Source: an uncultured Eubacteriales bacterium
Lineage (GTDB): Bacteria; Bacillota; Clostridia; Oscillospirales; CAG-272
Length of the DNA: 64,000 nucleotides
Direction of reading: 5' to 3'
NCBI GenBank assembly: GCA_934402395.1
Contig: CAKRTQ010000010.1
Span: 1-64,000, forward strand
The position numbers and the translations under genes are program-made. Positions 1 to 7,314 of this stretch are shown here, in pieces; position 1 is the first letter of the stretch, and each line of letters starts with the position of its first letter. The notes beneath the pieces are model-generated. The model had not been told where the DNA came from and searched no databases. It saw nothing but the letters and a program-made list of their open reading frames with translations.

Positions 1-32
1 CCCCTTTTAGTTGGTGCGAGAAACGGGACTTG
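1..32. repeat. Duplicated 3' end of tRNA-Leu (att-like direct repeat, copy 1)
   Basis: These 32 bases are identical to positions 172-203, which carry the last 21 nt of the tRNA-Leu gene (from the T loop to CCA) and the first bases of its terminator. The copies diverge right after the T-loop sequence (taaccc here, aacccg in the intact gene), so this copy cannot form a T arm and is not a tRNA. Because the window begins here the repeat may extend further left. A short direct repeat of a tRNA 3' end is the usual footprint of a tyrosine-integrase element. No integrase is visible in the window. Confidence 0.75.
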
Positions 33-117
33 TAACCCTCGGTTTGCGGTACGACAACTGCTAATCTGCTTGTTCATCTTGCGCAAACCTGCTCAACCCT
101 GCGCACGCAGGCTTGAT

Positions 118-129
118 ACGGGTTCAAGT
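118..129 (+). repeat. Inverted copy of tRNA-Leu T-arm bases
   Basis: ACGGGTTCAAGT here is an exact inverted copy of 199-210 in the tRNA gene. It also sits in its own small hairpin (TGATAC ... GTATCA, 114-133). It lies between the two att-like repeats, and 33-144 otherwise holds no gene. Confidence 0.4.
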
Positions 130-144
130 ATCAAATTCATACAG

Positions 145-184
145 CAACTAAAAGGGGCAGGCATGTGCCTACCCCTTTTAGTTG
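145..184 (-). terminator. Terminator hairpin of tRNA-Leu
   Basis: Arms 145-163 and 166-184 pair over 19 bases around a tiny loop. The only irregular pair is a G.U wobble in minus-strand RNA but a C/A mismatch in plus-strand RNA, so it is suited to the minus strand. The stem contains CCCCTTTTAG on the minus strand and starts inside the encoded CCA tail, so the terminator abuts the mature tRNA end. Confidence 0.7.
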
Positions 185-203
185 GTGCGAGAAACGGGAC
201 TTG
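172..203. repeat. att-like direct repeat, copy 2 (inside tRNA-Leu)
   Basis: This is the second 32-base copy of 1-32. It covers the tRNA 3' end (183-203) and half of the terminator stem. The intact tRNA gene lies on this copy, as expected for the chromosomal side of a tRNA attachment site. Confidence 0.75.
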
Positions 204-267
204 AACCCGTATGGTTGTTACCACACGCCCCTCAAACGTGCGCGTCTGCCAGTTCCGCCACTCTCGC
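183..267 (-). tRNA. tRNA-Leu (anticodon GAG)
   Basis: The minus strand gives an 85-nt class II tRNA with encoded CCA. The acceptor stem GCGAGAG pairs with UUCUCGC (last pair G.U), the discriminator is A, and the T arm is ACGGG-TTCAAGT-CCCGT. The anticodon stem CACGU/GCGUG encloses loop UUGAGGG, giving anticodon GAG, which reads CUC and CUU. The long variable arm around GGUAACAACC fits leucine. A perfect promoter lies just upstream and a terminator directly downstream. Confidence 0.93.
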
Positions 268-295
268 ATGCCGCCCGTATTCGGGCAACGAAGAT

Positions 296-324
296 ATTAT
301 ACAGCAAAGTTTTCACTTTGTCAA
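296..324 (-). promoter_or_regulatory. Sigma-A promoter of tRNA-Leu
   Basis: Minus strand TTGACA (319-324), 17-base spacer, TATAAT (296-301): a full consensus promoter about 30 bases before the tRNA 5' end, as expected for a stable RNA gene. Confidence 0.85.
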
Positions 325-389
325 CCCCTATTTTGAATTTTTTCATTCAAAATCGTATTTTTTTATCTTCGCTGCCCGCGCAGGGGCTG

Positions 390-1355
390 TCAAAGCTCCC
401 AGCTGCCGAGCCAGTTGGAGTATTCGAGGTACAGTGCGTTCATTGCCTCCTCGAATTCATCGCCGCGATTGAGCCTGAACACCCAATCCTCGGTCCCGAA
501 TTTTTCGACCTTTGTATACTCTGATGTGTACTCTCCGTTCATCAGCGCGTCAAGTGCGCGTTCTGCCAGCTCGCGCGCCTTTTCGATATTTGCCACAAGA
601 TCTTCAAACGCCGTAGCGTCTACCTTTCGTATATCCGCGATTATACCGTCAAAATATCCGTCGCGGTAGCCGTAATTGTACTGCGCGCCGTCGGTGGTGA
701 CAAACGACTTGGCATCCTCGGCATAAAGATAATATCCCGGCTGAGTGTTGCCGTCCTTATCGGTATAGCTGTCAACGAAATAGCCCGGCCAGCCGCACAG
801 GAAGTTGACATACTCGTACATACCGTTGATCTCATTTATCACATCCGTCGTGCTCAGCTTCTGCCACAGAGCCAGCTCGGAGGATATCTCATCATCCCGG
901 AGGACGCGGTACTCAGCGTCCACTATTTTGAAGTTGAACTCGTAACCGTAAAGATCGGTAAACGGTTTATCCTCGCTTTCGGCGACCCTGAGCGTGCCGA
1001 CGACCTTTACCGCCTGCGTGGTGTAGTCGAACTTTTCTCCCTTCTTCGGGTAGACCTCCATTGTGTTGGAGAGCTGCGATGTATTCGGCTTGCAGAACGG
1101 GCAGGACTGGAACGGCAGGTTCATAAGAAATATGAACGAACCGTCGGCAGGCGAGCTTGTGGCAAGATAGCCGTTTATTGTTACTTTTTTACCGTCAAGG
1201 GTCCTGAGGAATGAATACTCAAGCGCCGACCTGAAGCTGAGCTTGGCTGCCTCGGAGCTATCCTCCCCGCACGAGACGAGGAGCGCCGGAAGCGCAGCCA
1301 CCGCAAGCATAAGTACGACCGAAACAATACGGACAAAGCTTTTTTTCATTTTCAT
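390..1355 (-). CDS. Lipoprotein with DUF3299-like OB domain and CPFC motif (metal system)
   Basis: A 321-aa surface lipoprotein. The signal peptide ends in a lipobox (LLVSC, Cys29). Residues about 50-150 hold an N-G-Y-L strand, a CPFC motif in the segment LPFQSCPFC, and later VKVVGTLRV followed by GYEF. That order resembles DUF3299 proteins of proteobacterial metal-linked ABC systems such as Vibrio ZrgE, where a Cys/His-containing loop is followed by PVWVSGTLKV. The C-terminal 170 residues are acidic and aromatic and I do not recognise them. It is the last gene of a minus-strand run, 23 bp after the permease. A role as the extracytoplasmic metal-binding or thiol partner of the ABC complex is inferred from context. 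The start could also be the in-frame ATG 6 bases in; neither start has a strong ribosome site. Confidence 0.65.
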   Translation of the reverse strand: MKMKKSFVRIVSVVLMLAVAALPALLVSCGEDSSEAAKLSFRSALEYSFLRTLDGKKVTINGYLATSSPADGSFIFLMNLPFQSCPFCKPNTSQLSNTMEVYPKKGEKFDYTTQAVKVVGTLRVAESEDKPFTDLYGYEFNFKIVDAEYRVLRDDEISSELALWQKLSTTDVINEINGMYEYVNFLCGWPGYFVDSYTDKDGNTQPGYYLYAEDAKSFVTTDGAQYNYGYRDGYFDGIIADIRKVDATAFEDLVANIEKARELAERALDALMNGEYTSEYTKVEKFGTEDWVFRLNRGDEFEEAMNALYLEYSNWLGSWEL

Positions 1356-1378
1356 TTTTCTCTTTCTTTTTTGCGCGT

Positions 1379-2572
1379 TCAGTCGCCTGCCCCGTCGCGG
1401 CGCGACATCATAAGAGTACAGACGACAGTGGGCAGTACGCTTATCAGGAACACGCCCAAAAGTATCACTATCTCAAGCGGATAGACCCGCCCCACGTTGA
1501 GCACAACGCCCATCGAAGCCACATAGTCCTTCATAAAGACCATGCAAAGCCTTGACACGCCGAAGGCGAGCAGCACAGCCACCGAACCGATAAGGCTGTT
1601 TTGTATGATGTACAGCAGATTTATCTTCTTCATGCTGATGCCTATGAGCCGCATGAGGGCGATCTCTTTTGCCGAGTTATACATATTGAGCAGGGTGATT
1701 ATCGAAATGACCATTATATTCATCACAAGTATGATGCCGCAAAGGACGAACACTATATATTTTGTGTTGTTGGTATCGTCAAGCACGCCGCGGACCGTCG
1801 CCATAGGCTCTATTGCCTGAAGAGTGTATGTGCCGTCATCTCGCGTAGTCGTGACTCTGCCGTCGTAGTCGTTTACAAGCTGCATGGCATATCCCGGATT
1901 GCGCGTTTTTACCAGGACCGCACAGACCGTTCCCGCTTCGTGCTCATGCTCCTCATGTTCCTCGTGTTCCTCCTCATGCTCATGCACCTCCCAGATCGTG
2001 CGTATTCCGGTGAACACGACATTGTCGTATACGGTATGGCTCTCCTCAAGGATGCCCACCACCGTCATAGCCTGGTGATGCTCGTCGCCCACAGAGTGGC
2101 TCGTGTGTATCTCGTCGCCGACCTTCACGCCGTTCACGCGGGCGACCGCCGCACCGAGAACGACCTCAAACGTTTTGCTGTCGTCAAGCATACGCCCATC
2201 GGCAATTTTTTTGGTTTCAAGAAACGCCGCCGAGGTCCCGATAACGGAATGACCATTATAACTGTCTGCCATTGCAAAGGGTATTGCGGCGGTGACGCGG
2301 CTGTCACGTTGCAGCTCCTCAACTACCGAATACGGTATGGTCCCGAGCGGCGAATCGGTAAAGTACATGGTGTTCATGGCAAGCTGGGTCCTGCTGCCGG
2401 CGGGTCCTATTATGGCGGAATAGTACGCGGCGGTGTTGGTTATGCCGTCGCTCACCTGCTCCGCGGTGTTGAAGGCGAGCACGCCGACGCCAGCCGATAT
2501 CACTATCGACAGAAGCACCAGAATGACCTGGACCTTTTTTATCATCATATTTTTTACGGCAAAGCGGAACAT
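1379..2572 (-). CDS. FtsX/MacB-like ABC permease with His/Glu-rich extracellular loop
   Basis: A 397-aa ABC permease. One membrane helix at residues 13-34 is followed by a large outside domain (about 35-270) and three C-terminal helices (about 275-300, 325-345, 370-390), the MacB_PCD/FtsX topology. The C-terminal segment SAKEIALMRLIGISMKK is the coupling-helix region that contacts the ATPase. Near residues 196-215 the outside domain has alternating His and Glu (HEHEEEHEEHEEHEHE), a likely metal-binding loop. Only one base separates it from the ATPase gene. Lipoprotein-release permeases share the fold, but the His loop and the neighbours fit metal handling better, as in zrg-type systems. The transported substrate and direction are not known. 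Confidence 0.82.
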   Translation of the reverse strand: MFRFAVKNMMIKKVQVILVLLSIVISAGVGVLAFNTAEQVSDGITNTAAYYSAIIGPAGSRTQLAMNTMYFTDSPLGTIPYSVVEELQRDSRVTAAIPFAMADSYNGHSVIGTSAAFLETKKIADGRMLDDSKTFEVVLGAAVARVNGVKVGDEIHTSHSVGDEHHQAMTVVGILEESHTVYDNVVFTGIRTIWEVHEHEEEHEEHEEHEHEAGTVCAVLVKTRNPGYAMQLVNDYDGRVTTTRDDGTYTLQAIEPMATVRGVLDDTNNTKYIVFVLCGIILVMNIMVISIITLLNMYNSAKEIALMRLIGISMKKINLLYIIQNSLIGSVAVLLAFGVSRLCMVFMKDYVASMGVVLNVGRVYPLEIVILLGVFLISVLPTVVCTLMMSRRDGAGD

Positions 2573-2573
2573 A

Positions 2574-3233
2574 TCAAAGCACCTCCCCTGCGGCGGCGTC
2601 GCGTCTGCCGCCCGTCATTTCGTTCATGTCGATAACGCAGTCAAAATACTTTGAAAGCCGCTCATCGTGAGTGACGGCTATAAGCGTCTTTCCGCGCGAG
2701 ACCTCGCAAAGCTCGCGCATGACAGCCTCGCCTATTGCAAAGTTCAGGTTGCCCGTAGGCTCGTCCGCAAGGATTATATCCGGCGCCTTGACCAGTGCGC
2801 GCACTATCGCCACGCGCTGCTTCTGACCGCCCGAAAGATGCTTTACCTTCTTTTTTTGCTGCTCCGCGATACCGAGGCGGCTCATAAGCTCCGCAGCGCG
2901 GGAGGTATCCACCCCTTCAAGCCGCAGAATATTTATATTGTCGGCAACGCTCATTTCGGGTATCAGCTTGAAATCCTGAAATATGTACCCTATCCTTTCG
3001 ATACGGAATTTGTCCTTTTCGCGCTGCGGCAGGCTGTTCATGACCCTGCCGTCTATAATTATCTCGCCGCTTTCCGGCGAGAGTATCCCCGCTATCATAT
3101 TGAGCAGCGTTGATTTGCCGCATCCCGAAGCACCGAGAAGCATATATGATCTGCCGTCTTCAAATGTGATGTCGCGGTAGTCTATGGCGGTCTCGTTTTT
3201 GAATTTTTTCGTTACACCCTTGATCTCTATCAT
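2574..3233 (-). CDS. ABC transporter ATP-binding protein (LolD/MacB class)
   Basis: A 219-aa ATPase powering the adjacent FtsX-like permease. It shows Walker A GASGCGKST (about residues 36-44), Q-loop FQDFKL, signature LSGGQKQR, Walker B IILADEPTGNL and the H-loop THD. The DEPTGNL variant is typical of LolD/MacB/FtsE-class ATPases. I chose ATG 3233 (MIEIKGV) because GGAAAGG lies 9 bases upstream; an upstream extension of 29 residues has no ATPase character. It is transcribed with the permease and lipoprotein genes. Confidence 0.93.
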   Translation of the reverse strand: MIEIKGVTKKFKNETAIDYRDITFEDGRSYMLLGASGCGKSTLLNMIAGILSPESGEIIIDGRVMNSLPQREKDKFRIERIGYIFQDFKLIPEMSVADNINILRLEGVDTSRAAELMSRLGIAEQQKKKVKHLSGGQKQRVAIVRALVKAPDIILADEPTGNLNFAIGEAVMRELCEVSRGKTLIAVTHDERLSKYFDCVIDMNEMTGGRRDAAAGEVL

Positions 3234-3274
3234 AATTAAAAACCTTTCCGATAAAAAATAAAATAAAACATAGT

Positions 3275-3287
3275 GTGCCGGAGGCAC
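3275..3287 (-). terminator. Small hairpin with T-rich tail between Cys-rich gene and ABC genes
   Basis: GTGCC/GGCAC with a 3-base loop; on the minus strand it is followed by TATGTTTTATTTTATTTTTT. The stem is only 5 bp, so it would be a leaky attenuator at best between 3366 and the ATPase start. Confidence 0.3.
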
Positions 3288-3365
3288 GCAAAAAGCCCCG
3301 CCGCACCGATGCTCTGACACAGAGACAGAGCCCCGGCGCGATCGCGGAGCTTTATTTTTATTTTA

Positions 3366-3722
3366 TCAGTCGGAAAGCTTTACTTTGAGCCAGATAAGCG
3401 AGCGTGTGCGGTGGCATACCGGCAGAGACGCCTCGCCCGAAAACATGGCGCGTCCGCCGACCGACACGACTGCGGCGGCTGCCGCAAAGAACGCCGCCCT
3501 GAGGAATCCGAGAGCTGCCGACAGCACGGCGCACGTATGGCAGGAACCGCCGCAGGTGCAGCCTATGCCGAGAAGCCCGCCGCAGGTGCAGGTGCAGTCA
3601 TGCTCCGCAAGCACGGCAGCTTCAAACAGTGATACGGAAACGGCAAGAAGAAGCAGCACGGCAAAAACGACACGGGCTGTTTTTTTATTTTTTGCTTTTT
3701 TTGCAATATTGCTGCCGAACAT
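3366..3722 (-). CDS. Small Cys-rich membrane protein, probable metal-binding
   Basis: A 118-aa protein with two membrane helices (about 17-38 and 65-88) flanking a short outside loop packed with cysteines: HDCTCTCGG, then GCTCGG, then SCHTC (residues 41-64). Small Clostridia membrane proteins with a similar HDC...C..C loop are common, but I know no assigned function. The loop could bind a soft metal. Start ATG 3722 is set by AAAGGAG 8 bases upstream; the frame stays open 40 codons further but without a ribosome site. It is first in the run that continues into the ABC ATPase, permease and lipoprotein, which fits a metal role. Confidence 0.65.
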   Translation of the reverse strand: MFGSNIAKKAKNKKTARVVFAVLLLLAVSVSLFEAAVLAEHDCTCTCGGLLGIGCTCGGSCHTCAVLSAALGFLRAAFFAAAAAVVSVGGRAMFSGEASLPVCHRTRSLIWLKVKLSD

Positions 3723-3828
3723 TGCCCCGGCTCCTTTCCCGCTGTTTTCGCGGATCTTTACATTAATAATGGTACACGCGTTATGTGATGTATTTGTGTG
3801 CGCGGAATGAAAACGAGCTGAGACCCGA

Positions 3829-4746
3829 TCAGTCTCCCGCAACTTCCACGCGGTATATAAGACCGCCCTTTGATATCATGCCGTTTCCGGTGATGTAGAA
3901 TGTATCGCCGACATGGGATATGTTTTCCGGCTCGCCGCTGAAGGCGAGGTCATATTCGCCGATAAACTTACCCTTTTTATCGTAAACGATAACGCAGTTC
4001 TTTTTGTATCTCACAAAATAAAGATATTTGTCGTCGCAGTCCATGCCCTGAGTAACGTATGAGTGCATCTGCGACATATATCTCTTTACGAATTTGAAGT
4101 CCGAGGTGAGCTTTGCAAAGGTGTCGCCGCCGTTGATGCCGACCCAGAAGCAGTCAAGCGTCTCATCGTAGCTCATGCAGAAAATGCTGACGGGAAGCTT
4201 TATTTTGCGCTTGTATTTCAGGGTATCGGCGTCAAACACCGACACGGTGTCGCCGTTCGGATAGCAATGCACCACATAAAGTTCATTCTCCGCACGCTTG
4301 TAGGCGATGTCGTTGCCGTGGCAGACCTGAAGCGGATCTGTCTCGGCTACCAGCTCCATGGTGTTGATATCGTATTTGCGCAGGCGGCTCTTGGCAGCCT
4401 CGGTCTTGTCGCCGTTGTGGACTATGACGTAAATATACTTACCGTCGGTCGTACCGCCCTGGATCACTCTCCACTCACCGTCGCGGTCAACCGTTCCGAC
4501 CTGAGTGACCGAAAGGCGTACGTTCTCCTTTTCAAAATGAGCGGCGGGAGAAACCGGCGCCGTCTCGGGTGCGTCGGTAACTGCGGGAGGCTCGGTCGCG
4601 GGTACGGTCGCAGGCTCGGTCGAATCTGTGGTCACGGTCGCTTCATCGCCTGCGGGCGGCGCCGTACGGCAGGCGGGAAGAAATGCCGCAAGTGCAAGTA
4701 TGGCAAGCAGGACTGCCGCCGCGTTCTTCGGTATTGCATTTTTCAT
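3829..4746 (-). CDS. Beta-propeller lipoprotein (short paralog)
   Basis: A 305-aa lipoprotein: signal peptide, lipobox AAFLPAC (Cys26), Thr/Pro/Glu-rich linker to about residue 70, then a beta-propeller-like domain. Motifs such as VCHGNDI, VSVFDADT, SYDE(T)LDCFWVG, TQGMDCDDKYLYFVRY and GEPENISHVGD are shared with the gene just upstream, so this is a tandem duplicate that lacks the N-terminal module of its partner. A GTG at 4755 is in frame but only 3 bases from the AAGGAG site. ATG 4746 sits 12 bases away; both are possible. The role is unknown; an extracellular ligand- or glycan-binding propeller is my guess. Confidence 0.75.
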   Translation of the reverse strand: MKNAIPKNAAAVLLAILALAAFLPACRTAPPAGDEATVTTDSTEPATVPATEPPAVTDAPETAPVSPAAHFEKENVRLSVTQVGTVDRDGEWRVIQGGTTDGKYIYVIVHNGDKTEAAKSRLRKYDINTMELVAETDPLQVCHGNDIAYKRAENELYVVHCYPNGDTVSVFDADTLKYKRKIKLPVSIFCMSYDETLDCFWVGINGGDTFAKLTSDFKFVKRYMSQMHSYVTQGMDCDDKYLYFVRYKKNCVIVYDKKGKFIGEYDLAFSGEPENISHVGDTFYITGNGMISKGGLIYRVEVAGD

Positions 4747-4755
4747 ATCCGTCAC

Positions 4756-6036
4756 TTACTCCTTAACCGTCATCGTTGCGCGGTAGATGATGCCGCCCGA
4801 CCATGCCTCGTTGTTGCCGATGATATAGAACACATCGCCGACATGAACGATATTTTCGGGCTCGCCGGCGAACGTTATGGGATATTCGCCGATATAACCG
4901 CCTTCCTTGTCATAAACAATGACGCAGTTTTTGCTGTATCTGACAAAGTAAAGATACGTATCGTCGCAGTCCATGCCCTGTGTGACATAGGGATGCTGAC
5001 GCGACATATAACGCTTTACAAACTTGAAGTTGCTGTCAAGCTTTGCAAACGTGTCGCCGCCGCTGATGCCTACCCAGTAGCAGTCAAGCGATTCGTCATA
5101 GCTCATGCAGTATATCTTGAGCGGCAGCGTGACCGTGCGTTTGAATTCCATCGTGTCGGCGTCAAACACCGATACCTTGTTTCTGTCGGGGGCATTGTGC
5201 ACGACCACAAGCTCGTTTTTGGACCTCACGTAGAATATATCGTTGCCGTGGCATACGCGCAAACCTTCCTTTTTGGCAACGGTCTTCATTGTGGATATCT
5301 CTATCTTTATCATCATGCTCTCGGAGGTGTTGTCCTTACCGCCGTCGTTGAGTATGACATAAAGGTATCTGCCGTCGCTCGTGCCGCCCTGAATGATCTT
5401 GTATTTGCCCTCGCGCGCGATCTCGCCGAGCTTCTTTGTCGTTATCACGGTCTCCTTGCCGGCTGCGAAATACTCAGCCACCGACGGCGTGAAGAGCTCG
5501 CTCTTTATGTTTATATCTTTCGGAACAGTCATGTTCCCCTCTCCGTCAACATAGTTTTCAAGCATAAATTCGACCGCCTTTTTTATCATAGCGGCAGATT
5601 TGCCGCTCACGATTATCTTATCGCCCACGGCGCGGATGACGTAGAAGAAGCCATCCTCGGCGTCTATCTCCGCATTGACCGCACGCGACTCCTCGCGGTC
5701 GGCATGACCGACTATGATCTCATACTGTGCCGCGGGATCGGCTTTTATGTACCAGTCGATAGTCATTGGGATGCGGCAGCCGGTCTTTTCCTCGATGCCG
5801 TCGCGCAGAAGCTTTGCCGCATCGACCTCGGTGCTGTCGCCGCTGTCGGGGCGGACCACAACGAATTCAGACGCACCGCCCCTTACGACCGAAAAATCGG
5901 CGGGAACCGCTTCGGTCACCGGGGGAGTGCCCTCGGCGGTAGTTATTTCATTTTCGGTCCCCGGCTTGCAGGCGGCAAGCGAGACGAGCATAAAAACGGC
6001 AGAAACAAATGCCGTAAGCCTTACGGTCTTTCTCAT
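4756..6036 (-). CDS. Lipoprotein: EI-VG module fused to beta-propeller
   Basis: A 426-aa lipoprotein with lipobox LVSLAAC (Cys23). Residues 47-162 form an alpha/beta module with the motif YEIIVG (105-110). It resembles the accessory N-terminal domain of alpha-glucuronidases and related surface hydrolases, and it recurs in four other proteins of this window. Residues about 205-426 form the propeller duplicated in the downstream gene (HGNDI, VFDADT, YDESLDC, QGMDCDD, GEPENI). ATG 6036 (MRKTVRL) is chosen because a signal peptide begins there; the 54 upstream codons overlap the promoter. Stop and start of the two tandem genes are about 10 bases apart, so they form one transcript. Confidence 0.78.
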   Translation of the reverse strand: MRKTVRLTAFVSAVFMLVSLAACKPGTENEITTAEGTPPVTEAVPADFSVVRGGASEFVVVRPDSGDSTEVDAAKLLRDGIEEKTGCRIPMTIDWYIKADPAAQYEIIVGHADREESRAVNAEIDAEDGFFYVIRAVGDKIIVSGKSAAMIKKAVEFMLENYVDGEGNMTVPKDINIKSELFTPSVAEYFAAGKETVITTKKLGEIAREGKYKIIQGGTSDGRYLYVILNDGGKDNTSESMMIKIEISTMKTVAKKEGLRVCHGNDIFYVRSKNELVVVHNAPDRNKVSVFDADTMEFKRTVTLPLKIYCMSYDESLDCYWVGISGGDTFAKLDSNFKFVKRYMSRQHPYVTQGMDCDDTYLYFVRYSKNCVIVYDKEGGYIGEYPITFAGEPENIVHVGDVFYIIGNNEAWSGGIIYRATMTVKE

Positions 6037-6111
6037 AAAAACACCATACCTTTTTTGTTTTTCGCCGGCTGCGAGGGACATTGCGGACCGACGCGAACCG
6101 TATGTAGTATT

Positions 6112-6117
6112 ATTGTA
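6112..6117 (-). promoter_or_regulatory. Probable -10 for the propeller lipoprotein pair
   Basis: Minus strand TGC-TACAAT (extended -10), with TTCATT 17 bases upstream as a weak -35. It lies about 75 bases before the start at 6036 and diverges from the plus-strand promoter at 6192-6220. Confidence 0.5.
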
Positions 6118-6191
6118 GCACATTTCGGTGCAAAAATGAAGCCCCAAAAGCAAAGTTTCAGCACAAAAAACGCATATTTTCACAGCATTAT

Positions 6192-6220
6192 TTGACAAGA
6201 GACAGGTTATGTGATATAAT
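6192..6220 (+). promoter_or_regulatory. Consensus sigma-A promoter of the 6299-12804 operon
   Basis: TTGACA (6192-6197), 17-base spacer, TATAAT (6215-6220) preceded by TGA, making an extended -10. Both hexamers are perfect. It leaves a leader of about 70 bases before the start at 6299. Confidence 0.85.
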
Positions 6221-6298
6221 TAAGCTGTATCTTTATGTGAACATCGGTTTACAAAAAATCGCAACCGGCGAAAACCGGCAAAGAATGAGGTCATGCTC

Positions 6299-7300
6299 AT
6301 GTCAAATGCAAAACTTTCGGCACCCGCCAAGGGTGCATTGCGCGCGGCGGTAATAATCGTTGCCGTTCTCCTTATCTACATACTCATATGCTCATCGACC
6401 GGCATATTCTACCGCCGGTTCATGAAAAACTCACAGCGTATCGCCCGCATTCCCGGTCTTGACGACGGCTTCATACCGCAGGGCTTCTGCTATTCCGATG
6501 CGCTCGGCGCATGGCTTTGCTGCGGCTATCTTACCGAAAAAGGTCCCTCGCGCATATACGTTATCGGCAATGACGGCAAGCTCGTGAAAACGCTTTCACT
6601 CATGCGCGAGAGCGGCGAGGACTACACCGGTCACGCCGGCGGGATATCATCCTCCGGCGAGCATGTGTGGATAAGCAACCAGAAAAAAGCCTTCCATCTC
6701 ACCGCCTCTGCAATCGCAGAAGCCGAGGACGGCGGATACGTTTCCTTTGACGGCTATTTCGGTGTGAGCGTAAATGCTTCCTTCACCTTTTCGGACGAGG
6801 ACCTTTTCTGGATAGGCGAATACCACTCGGGCGAAAAATACAAGACCCGCGACGAAAACCACCGCACAGCCCCCGACGGCTCGCAGTACGGCGCAATGAT
6901 CTACGGCTATGCGCGCGATGATTCGATGCCCTACGGCGTCGATCCCGAAAAGCCCGTGACAGCGCTTTCGGTGCGTGACATAGTTCAGGGCTTCTGCGTT
7001 ACGTCAAGCGGCAAATATGTTCTTTCGACCTCGGCGGGGCTTGCCTCATCGCATCTTTACATATACGACTGCACGGGTATTAAAAGCACCGATACAGTCA
7101 TGTACGGCGGCAGAAGCATTCCGCTTTACTACCTTGATTCTTCCGCTGCCGTTGACACCGTGACGCTGCCGCACATGAGCGAGGATCTTGACTACCATAA
7201 CGGCAGAGTGTGCATTGCATTTGAAGCGGGAGCACGCAAGTACGGCGGCGGACTTCTCCCCTTCTCCCTCAGGTATTTTATGGGCTACGCCCTTGACTGA
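6299..7300 (+). CDS. Membrane-anchored propeller-like protein
   Basis: A 333-aa protein with one N-terminal membrane helix (about residues 12-34) and an outside domain. It contains IPQGFCYSD, HAGGISSSGEHVWIS and HMSEDLDYHNGRVCIAFEAG, which look like blades of an extracellular beta-propeller. I chose ATG 6299 (MSNAKLS), 8 bases after TGAGG, over the ATG at 6293, which is only 2 bases from it. It is the first gene after a consensus promoter and is followed 14 bases later by the M42 peptidase. No enzymatic motif is visible. A binding or structural role at the surface is inferred. Confidence 0.7.
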   Translation: MSNAKLSAPAKGALRAAVIIVAVLLIYILICSSTGIFYRRFMKNSQRIARIPGLDDGFIPQGFCYSDALGAWLCCGYLTEKGPSRIYVIGNDGKLVKTLSLMRESGEDYTGHAGGISSSGEHVWISNQKKAFHLTASAIAEAEDGGYVSFDGYFGVSVNASFTFSDEDLFWIGEYHSGEKYKTRDENHRTAPDGSQYGAMIYGYARDDSMPYGVDPEKPVTALSVRDIVQGFCVTSSGKYVLSTSAGLASSHLYIYDCTGIKSTDTVMYGGRSIPLYYLDSSAAVDTVTLPHMSEDLDYHNGRVCIAFEAGARKYGGGLLPFSLRYFMGYALD

Positions 7301-7314
7301 AAGCAGGTAATGAT

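Noticed and set aside
1..85. A second tRNA gene at the left edge
   Set aside because: Only the 3' 21 nt match; the T arm and everything upstream do not fold as a tRNA.
4063..6195. A 710-codon open frame antisense to the two propeller lipoprotein genes
   Set aside because: It covers both real genes and their promoter, has no ribosome site, and its composition (His/Gly/Arg/Val-rich) is that of the complementary strand of GC-biased coding sequence. The minus-strand genes have signal peptides and domains.
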